The notes below the pieces were generated by a model. That model saw only the letters and a list, made by a program, of their open reading frames with translations. It had not been told where the DNA came from and did no database searches. The position numbers and the translations under genes were made by a program. Of a DNA stretch of 64,000 nt, positions 12,050 through 24,640 are shown piece by piece. This DNA is from Ceratothoa steindachneri. Lineage: Eukaryota; Arthropoda; Malacostraca; Isopoda; Cymothoidae. Location of the stretch: the NCBI GenBank assembly GCA_963969495.1, contig OZ018323.1:83764832-83828831 (forward strand), written 5' to 3'. Positions within the stretch are counted from its first letter, which is position 1; the number at the start of each line of letters is the position of its first letter.

Positions 12050-12740
12050 GCCAACCGTAGTCACGATGATGTTAAATTTACCAGGATGCTAAATTTTAGG
12101 CAGGGTAGGGGATTTAAACTAGACTAGCTTTAATCTGTAGAATTAGCAAGAGTGGAAAACTTGATATTTTCCTCCAAGGAAATTATCGGCTAAGATTATT
12201 GACATCTTTTCGTTAAATATAATTCTTCCTTACTACTGCACCGTTCACAATCAAGTTCTTTTCGGTAATATTAGCCGTGTATTTGCTAAAAATCGATTAT
12301 AGTTTCGAAGCTACCATAATATTCAAGTGAGAACGTAAGCACCGTTGTTTCATAACACTCCCAAATATCACCATTCTGAACTAAAGGCTGCCACGGCATG
12401 CCGGTATAGGCTTCTTCTTTAGTTATTTTCCGAGCGGAAAAATACCACACTATATCCTACAGAACTTAATAAAAAAAAACTAAACGAACCCACAAAAACT
12501 AACCATGCCAAAACATAAAATTTGAAAAATCTAACAAGTCTACCCCTCCTCCTTCACCTAACACTAGCATTATTTTGTTTGGTATAAAACCAACTATCAC
12601 TGACAAGATGGCTCCCAATCTATTTCCCTTAATAACAGCATAATTAGAAATTTCCGCCCTCTAAAGAGTGAAAGTGCTATATACCATTTTGCGTTTTTGT
12701 CAAAATAAATATTTATGATAAAATACTTTCGATTGCGTTA
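12050..12740 (+). repeat. dispersed repeat, copy 2 (related to 7.34-7.90 kb)
   Basis: The same ordered blocks as copy 1, in the same orientation and diverged by many substitutions and small insertions. See the 7235-7910 entry for the shared blocks. Confidence 0.6.
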
Positions 12741-13383
12741 GAATTGTTAATTTGTATGATTAGCGAAGTGCCTTATTACGTAACAATCAATAGAGTGTCC
12801 TGCCGCATAATACTGATAGATATCGATATGTTAAACTGATAAGAGATATCATTACTTTTGTTCTATTATCCATGATAGCTTTGGAACACACTTTGCCTAA
12901 TTCACAAATCTCTCTACATTTTTCTTTATCAAAAAAATGAAATGTGTGCCTTAATCCTCCCACTTTTCATCTTTAGGATCCATATTGGTTCCGTCAAGAA
13001 GCGAAGGGAATTTCTATGGTAAAAATCCTCGTCGGTTCTTGCGTCTAAATCCTGAATGTCTCGTTTATTTCCAAGGATTCGCCATTTTGCGAGGATTCAC
13101 AATAATTTACTAGTCCTAAAATTCCATACCTTTGCTTTAGCTCAAACGATTTATAATGAAGCATTTAGCCGATGATAAGTGAATGATTACGGTATCTCTT
13201 TGTGAATGCACGTTTGTGTGTATGTTCAAGAGAGGAAAAGGAAGAGAGAGGCACACAGGCGCGCCCTCACTCTTTTTGTTTTATCTTGCATCCATACAAA
13301 CAAGGAGGCAAAGAAACTAGAGGTAAACAACTGATGGATAAATTATAGTAAGTCTCTGTTTCCTTATCTCTCTCCTTCTCTCT

Positions 13384-13445
<62 letters not shown>

Positions 13446-15300
13446 TTCTCTCATTTTACGGTGCTTCTACCTTATAAGAATAAATGAGATCGTGTGGCAG
13501 AATTCATATTGTAAAAAGGCAAAAACAAAGTAAATATATTTTGAATCTCACTTGGTTTATGAACCTTGTTTTTGGAGTTGATTTTAATAAAGCCCCGACA
13601 AGAGAAGGCCAAGGGGACGCAAACGCACACACTGTCACGCAAGGGTATTAATGGAATATATTTACTTTACTATGAAAAGATAACTACGAGCCAAATTGTT
13701 GTTTGATAACATTGGGTGGTTTCTACGTTCCCCACCCCGTTTACCTCGAATATCTACCCCATAAAATCCATAAAAGGAGATCTATGGGGTCATAATGAAT
13801 GGTATTTTTCGAAGGCAGTGATTCACTGATTATAAACTGATCTCGAATTTAGTGCCCAAAGTGAAGAAGCCACCATATCAAGATAACAAAAGAGACGTAA
13901 AATCTAGCGTGATTGTCTTTAAATGAGATAGAAAGAAAAAATAATGAAAACATTTTATCTCCAAAAAATAAAGAGGGAGAAAATCGAAAGTAAGGAAAAG
14001 ATATCTAATTAGGACAAATACGAATGATGTAAAAATTTAACGATTATAAAGGACAGCAGTACTAGTAAGGACAGTCAGCAAATTGTATTCTAACTTTCCC
14101 TTTTCAATTTCTTACAAAGTGTAGATTAGTCAAAAAGTATAAACAGGACACCATTTCTCGGATTATGGACAAGGAAAGACACCAAAACATCTACAAAATT
14201 CAAAACAATAAACCATAAACCATCGGGTTTAGAGGAATATGGATGAGTAAAATCCAAAAGAGGAAGAAAACTAATGTATTTGGGAGGAAATTGAAGCAGG
14301 AATTTCCATAGAAAAATGAAAAGATCCTAAAATTTCTTTCCCCTTTTTTTCCTTTTTGCCTTGAGCTAAATTGTGTCTTAGGTTCGATAGGTTAAATAGT
14401 CTCTAACTAAATGAGTACCGGGAGGGAAAATAAGATGAGTGCGCAAATGCCAAGAAAATGTACGAATTTTCTTTGCCCTTACATACACAATTTAAGGTAT
14501 ACTTGCGAGGTTTCTACCATATACACATTTCAGGGCCAGCTGGGTGTGTTATTTCCCTCACACACTGGAATACAAACGCATCGAAACACACTTTACAGGT
14601 CTGGAGCAGTTCTCGGTGTCACAAATGGAGCAGTTTGTAAAGTGAACACGTTGACAATTTATATTTATTAACAATATTAGTTGGAATTCTTCTTGGGTTG
14701 TCTTAAGTTAGAGGGGAGTCGCAGCTCGCGTGGATAGAGAGCTTTTTGGTGGTTGATTTGAAGGCTGGAACTTGGCGTGAAGCAATGAGAACTGTGTGAA
14801 TGACAATGAAAATGTTTTCGCCATGCGTTCCAGATAAGTAGGCATGAAAATCCTACTTATCCCCTTGATTTACCAGCGGTCACTAGCTGCGCCAGGTCCA
14901 TCACTTCCTCTCATGTATACAATAAGGGGTAAGCATGCAAATTTCACTTCACGCACACAATACTACTAGTCCTTCTCCCTCCAATGCACTGAGGTGACCA
15001 GAGATTTTCTTCTCTCTCATGAAAGCCAAGAGCTAACTTCTCTTAACCTTCATTCAAAACATTTTCCCTTTTGTGTAATTTAAGTTCTGTTGCGGCTTAT
15101 AAATATTACCCTCCTGGTTGTTTTTATAAGTTATATTCTCCTCATAACTTTCTACTTTCGTTGCATAATGGGGAAAAGTTCAGAAGTGTCGCACGTTTAA
15201 CTTGTCCCAAACACCGCGAGTAACTTATGCTTTCTTCATGAGATAGATTCCCACAACCCATAATCTTATCTCTTTCTTTACAAATGACCAACCGCATGTA
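12741..15300. other. stretch without recognised genes
   Basis: AT-rich with short ORFs only. Apart from the (TA)n tract at 13387-13443, I see nothing recognisable. Confidence 0.45.
13387..13443. repeat. (TA)n microsatellite after a CT-rich run
   Basis: Pure TA preceded by a short CT-rich run (13370-13387). Confidence 0.97.
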
Positions 15301-15310
15301 AAACAACCTG

Positions 15311-15475
15311 AGATACCCTTGTTGGTTTTGACCTTAAACGAAATCCAATTCAATATCTTAGTTAACCCGAAGAAATCGGGTGAGTCAAGGGGTGACTAAG
15401 ATGTCGAAGACAATTAAGAATAGAACCCATACCACACTCGGTTCCGAATTGGCAGCTATACCAAATGACCACTCA
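15311..15475 (-). repeat. SINE-like tRNA-derived remnant
   Basis: On the minus strand, TGGTATAGCTG (15463-15453) matches the polymerase III A-box pattern, and GGTTCTATTC (15427-15418) is close to a B box with one mismatch. Spacing is near that of a tRNA, but I cannot fold a proper acceptor stem. The block at 15311-15345 (GAGATACCC...GTTGGTTTT) recurs around 32940-32965, supporting a dispersed repeat. Confidence 0.35.
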
Positions 15476-15699
15476 TACAAGGAAAGTGTTCCCATGGTTA
15501 CTGACGACATTGTCTCTTTCCCTCTATGTCAAAGTGATAGATAAGATAATCCCTCGTAATTGCCCGTCTTCTCTAAAATTCGTAGGTCTTCTGGCTTAAG
15601 AGCAATAAATTACCCTCACAAACTCACAGATCTCATCTCCTTATCCTCTTCTGCCTAAGGAACCTCCCTATTTGAGATATGTTCTATAAATGCGGGATT

Positions 15700-16110
15700 C
15701 TGCAAGGCTCGCTTGTATACATGTTGGTTTGAAGATAGTTCTTTATTTACAGGGTGGTTTTTGAGTTTCCTTGCCAACATGCTTGTGTTTGGTGCTTATG
15801 TTCAACGAGGTTTGTCTGTAAATTGATTTCGTGGTGACAGTTTGCTGCTTACTATGTTGGTTTGTGAGGTTCCTCGTCAATATTCTGGTGTTCGGTGAGG
15901 TTTATTTACATATTGTTTTCGATAATGACGCTTTGTTTAACAAGATAATACTGTAAGGTTTATTGTGAACATGCTTGTGTTTGCTGCAGTTTTGTTTGCG
16001 CGTTGGCTTTGGTGATAAATGTTTGTTTACAAGATTGTTTTGTAATGTTCTTCGTCAACATTCTGATGTTTTTGCTTACATGGTTGTTTTGTAATATTAC
16101 TTTGGAACAA
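15700..16110 (+). repeat. diverged minisatellite, left part
   Basis: A loose tandem array with units of about 75-85 bases, recognisable by recurring words such as ATGCTTGTGTTTG, CTTCGTCAACATTCTG, TTGTTTACAAG and ATGGTTGTTTTG. The same words return at 17174-17640 beyond a foreign segment, so the array seems interrupted. Confidence 0.6.
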
Positions 16111-16121
16111 GAACGCTTTTG

Positions 16122-16123
<2 letters not shown>

Positions 16124-16211
<88 letters not shown>
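16124..16211. repeat. compound (CT)n-(TA)n microsatellite
   Basis: CT repeats at 16124-16165 pass directly into TA repeats to 16211. Long Ile-Tyr or Arg-Glu readings across it are artefacts of the repeat. Confidence 0.97.
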
Positions 16212-16214
<3 letters not shown>

Positions 16215-17138
16215 TCGTAGCAAGTTTTGTTGAAAACGACGGCTAATTTCCAATTTGTGATTTTCTTTTCACATCTTTCAATTTGTCGTAATTTGCCTTT
16301 ACGTCTGGGATGAGGCCGTGGATAAGTTCTTCAAAATTCATTAAAATTTGGAATATAAAGGTAAAGGAGGGAATATGAGAAGATTCCTGTAGCAAAACAC
16401 TTCATTTATCTGATGCGTTACAATACCCTCGTATCATCTCTCGAGATAAAATAAGAATACAAATGAAAGAACACACTTATATACAAATATACAAAGAAAT
16501 CAACATATGCGAACGTGCTGAGAAACTTGTGAGCAACATGTTAACACAAGGTTGAAAGGAGTAGGCTTAGCAACAAAAGTGAAATTTGCGGTCACGTCCA
16601 AAGAGATAATGGACCATCATAAGGGGAGATTAAGTATCTCTCGTAGTTCGGCTCAAATTAAATTAAATTAAATTGAATGCGAAGAGAACCTTGGTTTCAG
16701 GGAGCAAATCGTTCTGCCTATGGATTTTCTTTGGAGACACCGAGGACAAGTAAACTCGTATACGAGTTTACGGATATAACTATAAATAATTTTACAATAA
16801 TTGGTCAAGGTAATAATGAGCAAAGGTTAAGAATACTAGAATCCCATTATATTAAATCCCGTCCCCCTACTCTTAATTGCGACTCTTCTGCTGCTTCTCT
16901 GCTTATGAAATAACTCTACAACCAATACAATCTTACCCATGCCCACTTCAATCCCCCTTCCCTACTTCTCTCTGGAGTCACAATAACATAGGTGTTTTGA
17001 TGGTTCTCGCTTGTATCCCTCTAGGATTTTTAATATTTAAATTCATTGTAAATTATGTATTTTTTAAAGTTTTTATACTATAAGAAAAGAAAATTCTCTC
17101 CTTTTTTAAGATATTTTTTTAATATTAAAATTTATTTT

Positions 17139-17142
<4 letters not shown>
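16212..17142. other. segment splitting the minisatellite; no recognised gene
   Basis: Short ORFs (for example 16677-16913) have no motif I recognise. The segment is bounded by (TA)n at 16165-16211 and 17143-17173 and separates two halves of a related array, so it may be an insertion bounded by TA tracts. Confidence 0.4.

Positions 17143-17173
<31 letters not shown>
17143..17173. repeat. (TA)n microsatellite
   Basis: Short TA tract at the right end of the segment that splits the minisatellite. Confidence 0.95.
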
Positions 17174-17176
<3 letters not shown>

Positions 17177-17640
17177 AATCCTCGACAACATGGTTGTGTT
17201 TGGTGTTTCTGTTTATAAGTTTGTTTTGGGAGAAAAAGTCGGTTCACAGGCTATTTTTGTGATGATCTCTGTGAAAATGTTTGTGCTCCGCTTTTGTGTT
17301 TGATCCGGTTTTTGGTCTGAAAGTTTGTTTACAGAGGCTCGTTTGCGTTATTCCTCGTGAAAATGCTTGCAGTTTACTATTTTTTAACGTCCGCAGACTT
17401 TTTATGGTTTTGCTTGTATATTTTTTAGTTTGTCCTGTGATTTCCTCTTTTATATGTTTATGCGCGCTATTTGGCTGTTCTGGTTTGTTTTGTTGGCTAC
17501 TGTTTGTTTATAGACTGTTTTTGTGATGTTCTTCATGTCCATAATTGTATTTGGTGTTTGTTTATGTTTCCTGATCATTTTGCCTGAATAAATTGTTTTA
17601 AAAGTGACTAAACCTTCACAGGGTTTGTTGCTTAAATGCT
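17174..17640 (+). repeat. diverged minisatellite, right part
   Basis: Continues the 15.7-16.1 kb array: CCTCGACAACATGGTTGTG, CTGTTTATAAGTTTG, TCCTCGTGAAAATGCTTG and GTTCTTCATG recur every 75-100 bases. Confidence 0.55.
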
Positions 17641-18689
17641 TATGATTATTATCATTTTCTGATCGATGACTGTCTTTTAAACTTTTCTTTGGGGGGTGAC
17701 TCTTTGTATATCAATTTGTCTTGTGAACCTCACATACATCATTTTTCTTAGCGTTTCTTGACTAGGAATTATGACGTCTTTGGTTGCTATACAGAATTGA
17801 GGGATTATTTGTGTGGTTCCTTCACAATAAAAAAACCTGGATTTTTTTTGTTTTTTAACTCCTTGTTCAGAGTGTTTTGTTGTCTAATATTCACTTTTTT
17901 TATTATTTCTTGCATAGCTCTGATTTTCTGCAAGGCTGTATTTGCCTTGCAGAAAATCGCAGATCAAAGGACAAAGGCAATTTCCATAGTGGCCGTTTCT
18001 CAGAGGGAAAATCCGATTGCTTGAGATATTCTTTGGAGGAGTTGAAAAAAAGAAGGGAGTTTCCATATTGTTTAGATTGAAAGGAAAACGAGATTTTTAT
18101 AACGGGGGGGTAGGGGTATACTCAGCGGAAAGAGGTGAGAGGAGACACAGAAAATAGAAAATGTAGAGAAAAGAGAGAAATGGGCATAAATAATGGTTAA
18201 GGAATATCTATGGAAGACATTATCAATTCCGAGTGCTTAGGTCAGCGAAGGGCATTTAAGGATTTGAAGGTGTGGGGCTCTGTTTGTTGTAAAGTGGGGA
18301 AGGTTTGAAGAGGTGCGTTCCTCATCCACTAAGGAGTTAAACTTTTAAATATTTAGAGTATTCACCTAGCAGAGTATTTACTTTGGCTCTATAATACTGT
18401 TTTTAAAATATTATTTTGGAAGATGCCATTGTTAATGTTAGGCTTTTAAAATAAAAATAAAGAAATAAATAACTCAAATACAATCGATTAACGACCAACT
18501 AATTTGCTTAATAGTAATTTCCGAGGAGTCTGACATTTTGGTGTACACCTTAAAATCCATCTCAAAATAATGGAATGTGTGGTTTGAGTATTGTTGCCGT
18601 ATACGAGTCAAATGCAACGGATCCTCGAGGAAGGATTGGTAGAGGTCAAGGCGTCAATGTCAGAGGTCAAAATTCCTTTGCTGACATAT
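17641..18689. other. stretch without recognised genes
   Basis: One notable inverted repeat: ATTTTCTGCAAGGC (about 17921-17934) and GCCTTGCAGAAAAT (about 17944-17957) form a near-perfect 14-bp stem around a 9-base loop. No coding signal. Confidence 0.45.
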
Positions 18690-19125
18690 CAATTCAAATC
18701 AATCCAAATCAATATGGTTTCTTTATACGCAATCTGCTTCATTAAAAGGTCCTATCATTTGCCACCACCGACCAATTGTATCATTTCTATCATTTGGTTC
18801 TCTCTTTCACTTGTATCATTTATATCATTCGCTTTCCTCATTCAATTCTATCATTTGTATCATTTAATTTCATGATTAATTAGTATCATTTCTATAATTT
18901 TGTTCCCTCATTCAATTGTATCATTTATATCATTTGATTTCCTCATTCAATTCTATCCTTTATATGATTTAAGACAATCATACAATTGTCTAATTTCTAT
19001 CATTTTATTTCTTCAATCATAGGTATAAATTCTATTATCTAATTCCCCTATTCAATTGTATCATTTCTGTCAGTTGATTCCACGATTCACTTTTATAATT
19101 TCTATCATTTGGTTCCCTCTTTGTA
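18690..19125 (+). repeat. ATCATTT-type tandem repeat array
   Basis: Degenerate repeats of a 12-13-base word (TATCATTTCTATCATTTG and variants), organised in a higher-order unit of about 60 bases that includes TTCCCTCATTCAATTGTATC. It runs from about 18750 to 19125. Confidence 0.8.
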
Positions 19126-20590
19126 CGGCAATAATACGAGATATTAGAATCGAATAGGAACGTTTGTCCTCCCCGCCCAAACCACAATAGTTTGAGGAGA
19201 AAAAAGAAGAAACAATCGCCTTCTATCTAGAGATCAGAATTACTTGATGTACTATGTAGGCATTGATAAGGATCTAAATTATCTAAGACAAGTATTCGTC
19301 TAACATCCTTTCGTAGAATATATTAGTTCTTAATTTAAGCCCTAGAACTATTTTTTAACTAGGAGCAAGAGTGTTCAGACTAAATTATTAGCGTGATCGG
19401 AAAGTAATTACGACTTTTCAAAGAGTCAAAAACAAATTCCAGTCAAGTTTAATTAAGCTATTTATTAATAATGTAATAACTACTATTACCAACAAATGCA
19501 TCTTGACAAGAAAACACAAATTCCTGGTTTTTAAAATTCAGCATTTTTTTGGCGAAATCTTTTGAGCGACCATTTTCAACATCTTTTTTTCCAAATGTTC
19601 TCGTAATCGAAATGATTGATATTTAATAAGTGATTAATCCGGTGATTATGTGAGATGTGGAAGAATATTCTATCCTAACAATCTTATATCTTTTTCCTGG
19701 TTTCGTTTACAAATTCACTTCCTACATTTTCATGCTGGAGACCATCTTTTCTTTTTACCATTGCTGACTGACCACTGTCGATGTAATGTTTCGTTTACAA
19801 AATCAAGTTTCTGATTATATATATCTCTGCAGTAATATTCGGGGGGAGTGGAACATTCACGTTCTGCCCCGAATCTTTAGTGTTTTGACAAGAATCTGAG
19901 TCAACAGTTTCTTCTAAAAGATCTTCATAAAGTGCTTTTTTCAGAAATAGGTCTTATTGTAGAGGCCAAAATATATGTTTAAGGTGTATTTGTTTCACTC
20001 CATATAGGTTTACGAGCCTTAAATAGATAATAATAGTCTCCTTAAATCATTTTCATTGTCTATATATCAAAATTAGCCCTCGAAACTCATACAATCGGCA
20101 ATGACGAGTATGTTCTTTTAGAAAATCTTCATCGTCCATGAGAGGATAACGACTTTAAATAAAAACGGCACACTGCTGAGTACGAGATATAATAAAGTAT
20201 ATTTTTGCATGGTTTTGCAATTCTCTAGTTGGTTGTCTATACCGGTAAAATGTAACTAAATTCTGCACACTGTAATATTTAATTTCATTACGACCTCAAT
20301 TTCATTACGACCTTAAATTAATTTCCAGAGTATTAAAATATGAAATATCAATGAGAATAATCTGTAATTGGTGAAGTAGAAAACCAAAAGGAGAGACTTA
20401 TAGATATAGTGCTACCAAAAATAGTAGGACTCTCCTTAAACTAGGAGCAAGATGGTTCAGGAAATCAGAAGACCTTAATGCATTAGGCTGTTGAGAAATT
20501 AATGTCATTATGGAAAACAAAACATTACTTTTAAGAATTATTTAAATTGTTCCAAATTTACTGTTTAAATAAAAATATAGTAATGGCTAG
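19126..20590. other. AT-rich stretch with two related blocks
   Basis: CTAGGAGCAAGAGTGTTCAG near 19360 and CTAGGAGCAAGATGGTTCAG near 20442 begin related blocks of about 150 bases. The sequence after each (GATCGGAAAGTAATTACGAC; GTTGAGAAATTAATGTCATT) looks like mariner-type termini, but no transposase is readable between them. Confidence 0.3.
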
Positions 20591-20594
20591 ATCT

Positions 20595-21255
20595 TTATTA
20601 ACTTGTAGCAATGCCTATGCCTATATAAGCTAGCAATGCTCAAGCCTTTTATAAGCTAGCAATCCCTATGACTTTTATAAGCTAGCATTCCCTATGACTT
20701 TTATAAGCTAGCAATGCCTATGGCTTTTTCAAGTAAGCAATGCCCAGGCCTTTTATAAGCTATCAATGCATATGACATTTTTAAGTAAGCAATGCCCAGG
20801 CCTTTTAGAAGCTATCGTCGCATAGAGCTTTTTAAGCTAGCAATGCTCAGCCCTTTTCTAAGCTACCAATGTATATGCCTTTTTTTAATTTAGTAATGCC
20901 CAGGCCTTTTATAAGCTAGTATGCTTATTATTTTTTAAATTTAGCAATGTGCATACCTTTTATAAGCTACCATTGCCTATGCCATTTCTTTTAATTTATA
21001 AATTCCCAGGACTTTTTTAAGCTTAAAATGCATATGCCTTTTTCAAGTTAGCAATGCGCAGGCCATTTATATTATCTCAATGCTTATACCTTTTTAAGCT
21101 AGCAATAATCGGGCTTTTTTTAAGCTAGAAATGCATAAGCCTTTATTTAAGTTAGCAATTCCCAGGCATTTTATAAGCTATCAATACCTATGACTTTTTA
21201 ATCTAGCAATTTCCAGGCCTTATATATATAAGCTAGTATTGCTTAGACATTTTAT
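20595..21255 (+). repeat. minisatellite with AAGCTAGCAATGCC unit
   Basis: About 20 degenerate copies of a 29-32-base unit of the form CCTTTTATAAGCTAGCAATG plus CCTATG or CCCAGG. Two unit types (CCTATGA and CCCAGGC) tend to alternate, suggesting a dimeric higher-order unit near 60 bases. Confidence 0.85.
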
Positions 21256-21778
21256 AAGTTCTAAAAAGGGTGTTTGGGTCACACTTAAATGTGTGAAGGA
21301 AACGATTACATTGTGTGAATAATCTCTTTGTCCCTATTGCCTCGGAATTCCCATGGGCCATTTTTGTACAGAATTGTTACTGGATTTGGAAAGTGGGTTC
21401 TGAATTGCAATATTAAGCTGAAAATAATGGCTTGATTGCAAACAAAAACCCATTCTTACTTTTAGAAGTAGTCTGCATAAATAAAAAGGCTATACTTTGC
21501 ATTATGTGTGTTATGAAAGGCGCTACTTATTATAAGCTACACAATAATGAACGAAGACCTAAACAAAACGTCTTTCAAGGGTCATCCAAAAGGATGTCAT
21601 CCTCCTTCATAAGGATGGACACCCGTTTAACCTTGCCATGTTTGACCCATGAAAATTAAATGCGTTAGGTCAGGAAAGGCTTTACTCACCTTCCATTTCA
21701 GTAAACCTTGCATCATCTGATCACCGAAATGGCAAAATTTGCATATATATCAAGTTGTGAAAGGATATTTAATCACAT

Positions 21779-22877
21779 TCAGGGGCTGGAAAAACTAATT
21801 GGAACAGTAGGAATTTAACACCAATATTTCAATGAGCCCTTTTATTACGAATATGCATCCAAATTTCATTGTGTTTTGTTTTTATTGTAGATCCATAATT
21901 TTAGTATCACTTTAATGATTATTTGTATTTATTTTTCAGATGGTAGTATAGACGCTAAGATGCATGACCTCACTGAGTTCAAAAGAGGGCAAATTGTTCG
22001 AGCTCGAACTGCAGGAGCTTCCATCACCAGAACAGCTAAACTCCTTGTTTTTTCGAGAGCTACCATATCAAGGACTATAAAAAAATTCCACTAAACAGGG
22101 CAAAACCTCAAGAAGGAGGAGTAATTCCGGCATCTCGAAGCTCGCTGAAAGAGACCGACGAGTGTTGAAACGCATTGGGATGAAAAATCCCCGGACAACT
22201 GCCTCTAAAGTGACTGTAGAGTTGAATCAACATCCCGCTATCCCAGTTTAGACCAAAACTGTTCAAGAAAGCCGGATAACATGGAAGAGCCGCCATCAAG
22301 AAACCTCTGCTTTCTCATCAAAACATTCCGAAAAGGCTGAACTGGTGTAGAGGTCACAAGGGCTGATTGACAGACCAATGGAAGCAAGTAATATTTCCGA
22401 CGAGTCCAGTTTTTCTCATTTCCCCACCGCGGGGCGAGTTTATGTGTGGAAGCAGACCTGGAAAGCTTTTAATCCTGACGGCCTTTTTTCAAAAGTGAAG
22501 CACGGAGGAAGGTCCTTGATAGTTTGGGCAGCCATATCTTGGAATTCTCATGGTCCAATCATTGCCCTTCATGGTAGGATCAACAGCAACGAATATATGA
22601 ATACTTTGGAAGATCAAGTCCATCCCATGGTCCAGATATTATTCCCTGATAGTGAGTGCTTTTTTAAAGATGACAATGCCCCAATACACACCGTTGATGT
22701 GGTTAAAAGAAAGAAGAATAGCTCAAGATTCCTCTCAATGAAGTCAGGAAGCTGTATGAATCAATTCCAAGACGCATCGACGTTGTTTAGAAAACAAAAG
22801 GAGGAACAACTCCGTATTAAATAAATATTCATTGAATTTAACACGTGTTCAAATTATTTTGTCCAATTATTTTGTCC
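21779..22877 (+). mobile_element. Tc1-like DNA transposon, internally deleted
   Basis: The ends are related in inverted orientation: GGGCTGGAAAAACTAATTGG near 21782 and, on the other strand near 22873, GGACAAAATAATTGG; both are followed by a TTTAACAC/GTGTTAAATT-type block. Total length is about 1.1 kb, short for an intact Tc1 element (about 1.6 kb). Inside is the transposase pseudogene listed separately. Confidence 0.75.
21961..22824 (+). pseudogene. Tc1 transposase pseudogene
   Basis: Catalyses cut-and-paste transposition at TA sites. It begins MHDLTEFKRGQIVRARTAG, a Tc1 helix-turn-helix start, and is interrupted by stops near 22092, 22122, 22250 and 22349. The catalytic part (22378-22824) shows SDESSF (first Asp), RVYVWK, SLIVWAAISWNSHGPI and FKDDNAPIHT (second Asp). 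The frame then jumps to a tail whose other frame ends in tail-like sequence, so the region with the third catalytic residue (Glu in Tc1) has been deleted near 22705-22730. It is therefore dead by both stops and a missing catalytic residue. Confidence 0.85.
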
Positions 22878-22901
22878 AAGTCGCTCAAAACTGAGCGACT
22901 T
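22878..22901. other. perfect 10-bp hairpin
   Basis: AAGTCGCTCA (22878-22887), loop AAAC, TGAGCGACTT (22892-22901). It sits directly at the right end of the Tc1 element. It may be part of the terminal sequence or a flanking feature. Confidence 0.8.
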
Positions 22902-23783
22902 CTTCAAGAAATGCATCCACGGTTTAGTTAAAGGATAGGAGAGAATTGTCAATAATGATGAAAACTACTTTGCTGAATAAATTTTTATATTAAAAATTAA
23001 TTTATTTACCTTTAAATAGTAATTTAACTTCTTGACAGTCTAGGCTTTGGTTATCCTCCTTTGACTCTTAATTTGAGGGCAGGACACTTGTATGTGCATA
23101 GATGGGAAGACCTTCAGAGTCAAACAAGATAGTATCGTTCGACCTAAGACACCCTTATTTTCATAATATTTAACTATTTTTTTATTAAGGTTGTTTATGG
23201 ACTCATCTGCAGTGTACGACATAGCCGAGAGGAGAAATCGATTTCCAGATATAGTAGTTAAGCCACTTGGGGTGTGGTTAGTCGTCTGATGCTGTTATGC
23301 TTCATGCCAAGTATCTACAAAATTCATGTACGGTAAAGAGTGGAGTTTCGGATCCTAAATTAATTTCTATATACTGACTGAGAAATGGCTAAAAATAAAA
23401 TTATTGACACGAAATAAAGGTTTAAACCCTCGTTTTAAAAGAAGTCGTCCCTCGACTCAAGATATGGGCTAACCCAATGAACCTTCTTGATTTTATAAAG
23501 TCAGGACCTCTCACATCCCCTAACGATCAATCAATAAAGGTCACAATCACAACTTTTCACACTCTAAACATCGCGAAAAACTCTTGAACAATGATACGGT
23601 CAATCTAGTTAAAATATAATGGACCTAAAGAAACCATAGATGAAAAGACCTCCTACAAAAATATAAATAAATAAGTTCTTCTCGGAGCGGTGGAGACACG
23701 CAAAGTATGGATCCCGCATCAGTGAGTTCACTGGCTAGTTATTCCAATCCATTCGATCATCCTCGAGTCAACTAAACTCCCGT
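22902..23783. other. stretch without recognised genes
   Basis: Short ORFs only. A 63-base stretch around 23221-23265 (GAGAGGAGAAATCGATTTCC...) shows no motif I can place. Confidence 0.4.
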
Positions 23784-23816
23784 GTTTCTATTGGTGTGTG
23801 TATCTATCAAAGTTCA

Positions 23817-23866
23817 CTTCTCTTAAGAAACTGGACTTCTGAATACAGAAGTTCACTTTCTTAAGA
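23817..23866. other. stem-loop at tip of left arm
   Basis: CTCTTAAGAAACTGGACTTC and the facing strand around 23843-23864 pair at 20 of 22 positions with loop AATA. The same hairpin is at 40849-40896 in the right arm. It lies about 35 bases from the arm end, a position suggestive of a transposon terminus, though no target duplication is seen. Confidence 0.65.
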
Positions 23867-24550
23867 GAGGATAACTCACCCAATAGATTTTTCTTTCGCG
23901 GTAACGTGGTCTACTTTATAGTTTCAATTATACTTACCTGTTTCTTCTAATAGAGGAGTTTTTTTAGACACTCTGGACCTGTGATAACCCTACAAACTTC
24001 TAACTATCCTACAAATTCCATATGTTTTTTACGAACTGACTTGTTAAAAGGATACTTCAGTAAATTGTGTTGGTGCATTTTCCACAAGGGTAAGTAAGTA
24101 ATCTCTTTCCCCTGTGGAATCTTGATCTTTTGTCCCATTAATTGCCGCTACATATGGAACCTTGAGTTTATTATTTTCCTTCCTACAGCAAATAGAATTA
24201 GCTAGTACTAAATAACGACTCTGGTTAGAGCTCTCCATTTGCTATTTAACTGCTCAACGAGACCCTGAAATAGATCTCCATCTTCCAGACTGCTTCATTT
24301 ATGCTTAATTTACTATGAAAGATGTGTCTGGGTTATGCGATCATGCTCATAGTGCCACTTGGTTTTATCTGTACCACTCCGCCTATTGGTTTGAATAGGG
24401 ATACTCCACCCACTATATTGCTGTAACCACATATTAGTTATTGAAGAACGATTTTTTAACGATGTGTATAGTTGTTACTATTAAATTAAAAGTATAAATT
24501 GAAAATTAAAGAAGTTACCATAAATTTCAAAGTATAAATCGAAAACAAAA

Positions 24551-24640
24551 TTAGCTGCTTTGCCACTCCTCCTTACAGAAGGAGCTTGCGCTTTGCTGGC
24601 AGACTTTCGGTCTGTGACCTACGGCCTATCATGCTTCTTT
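24551..24640 (+). other. GC-rich block with nested hairpins (left arm)
   Basis: In AT-rich surroundings this block folds into CTCCTT-ACAG-AAGGAG and CAGAC-TTTCG-GTCTG, with further G/C-rich sequence. It is nearly unchanged in the other arm (about 40080-40165). It looks like part of a SINE or other structured RNA, but I cannot name it. Confidence 0.45.

Noticed and set aside
19380..20180. Mariner transposase between the related blocks at 19.4 and 20.4 kb
   Set aside because: Terminus-like sequences tempted me, but translating both strands gave no catalytic motif.
20595..21255. CRISPR-like array
   Set aside because: Units are degenerate, directly abutting, without constant repeats separated by unique spacers, and the DNA is eukaryotic in character.
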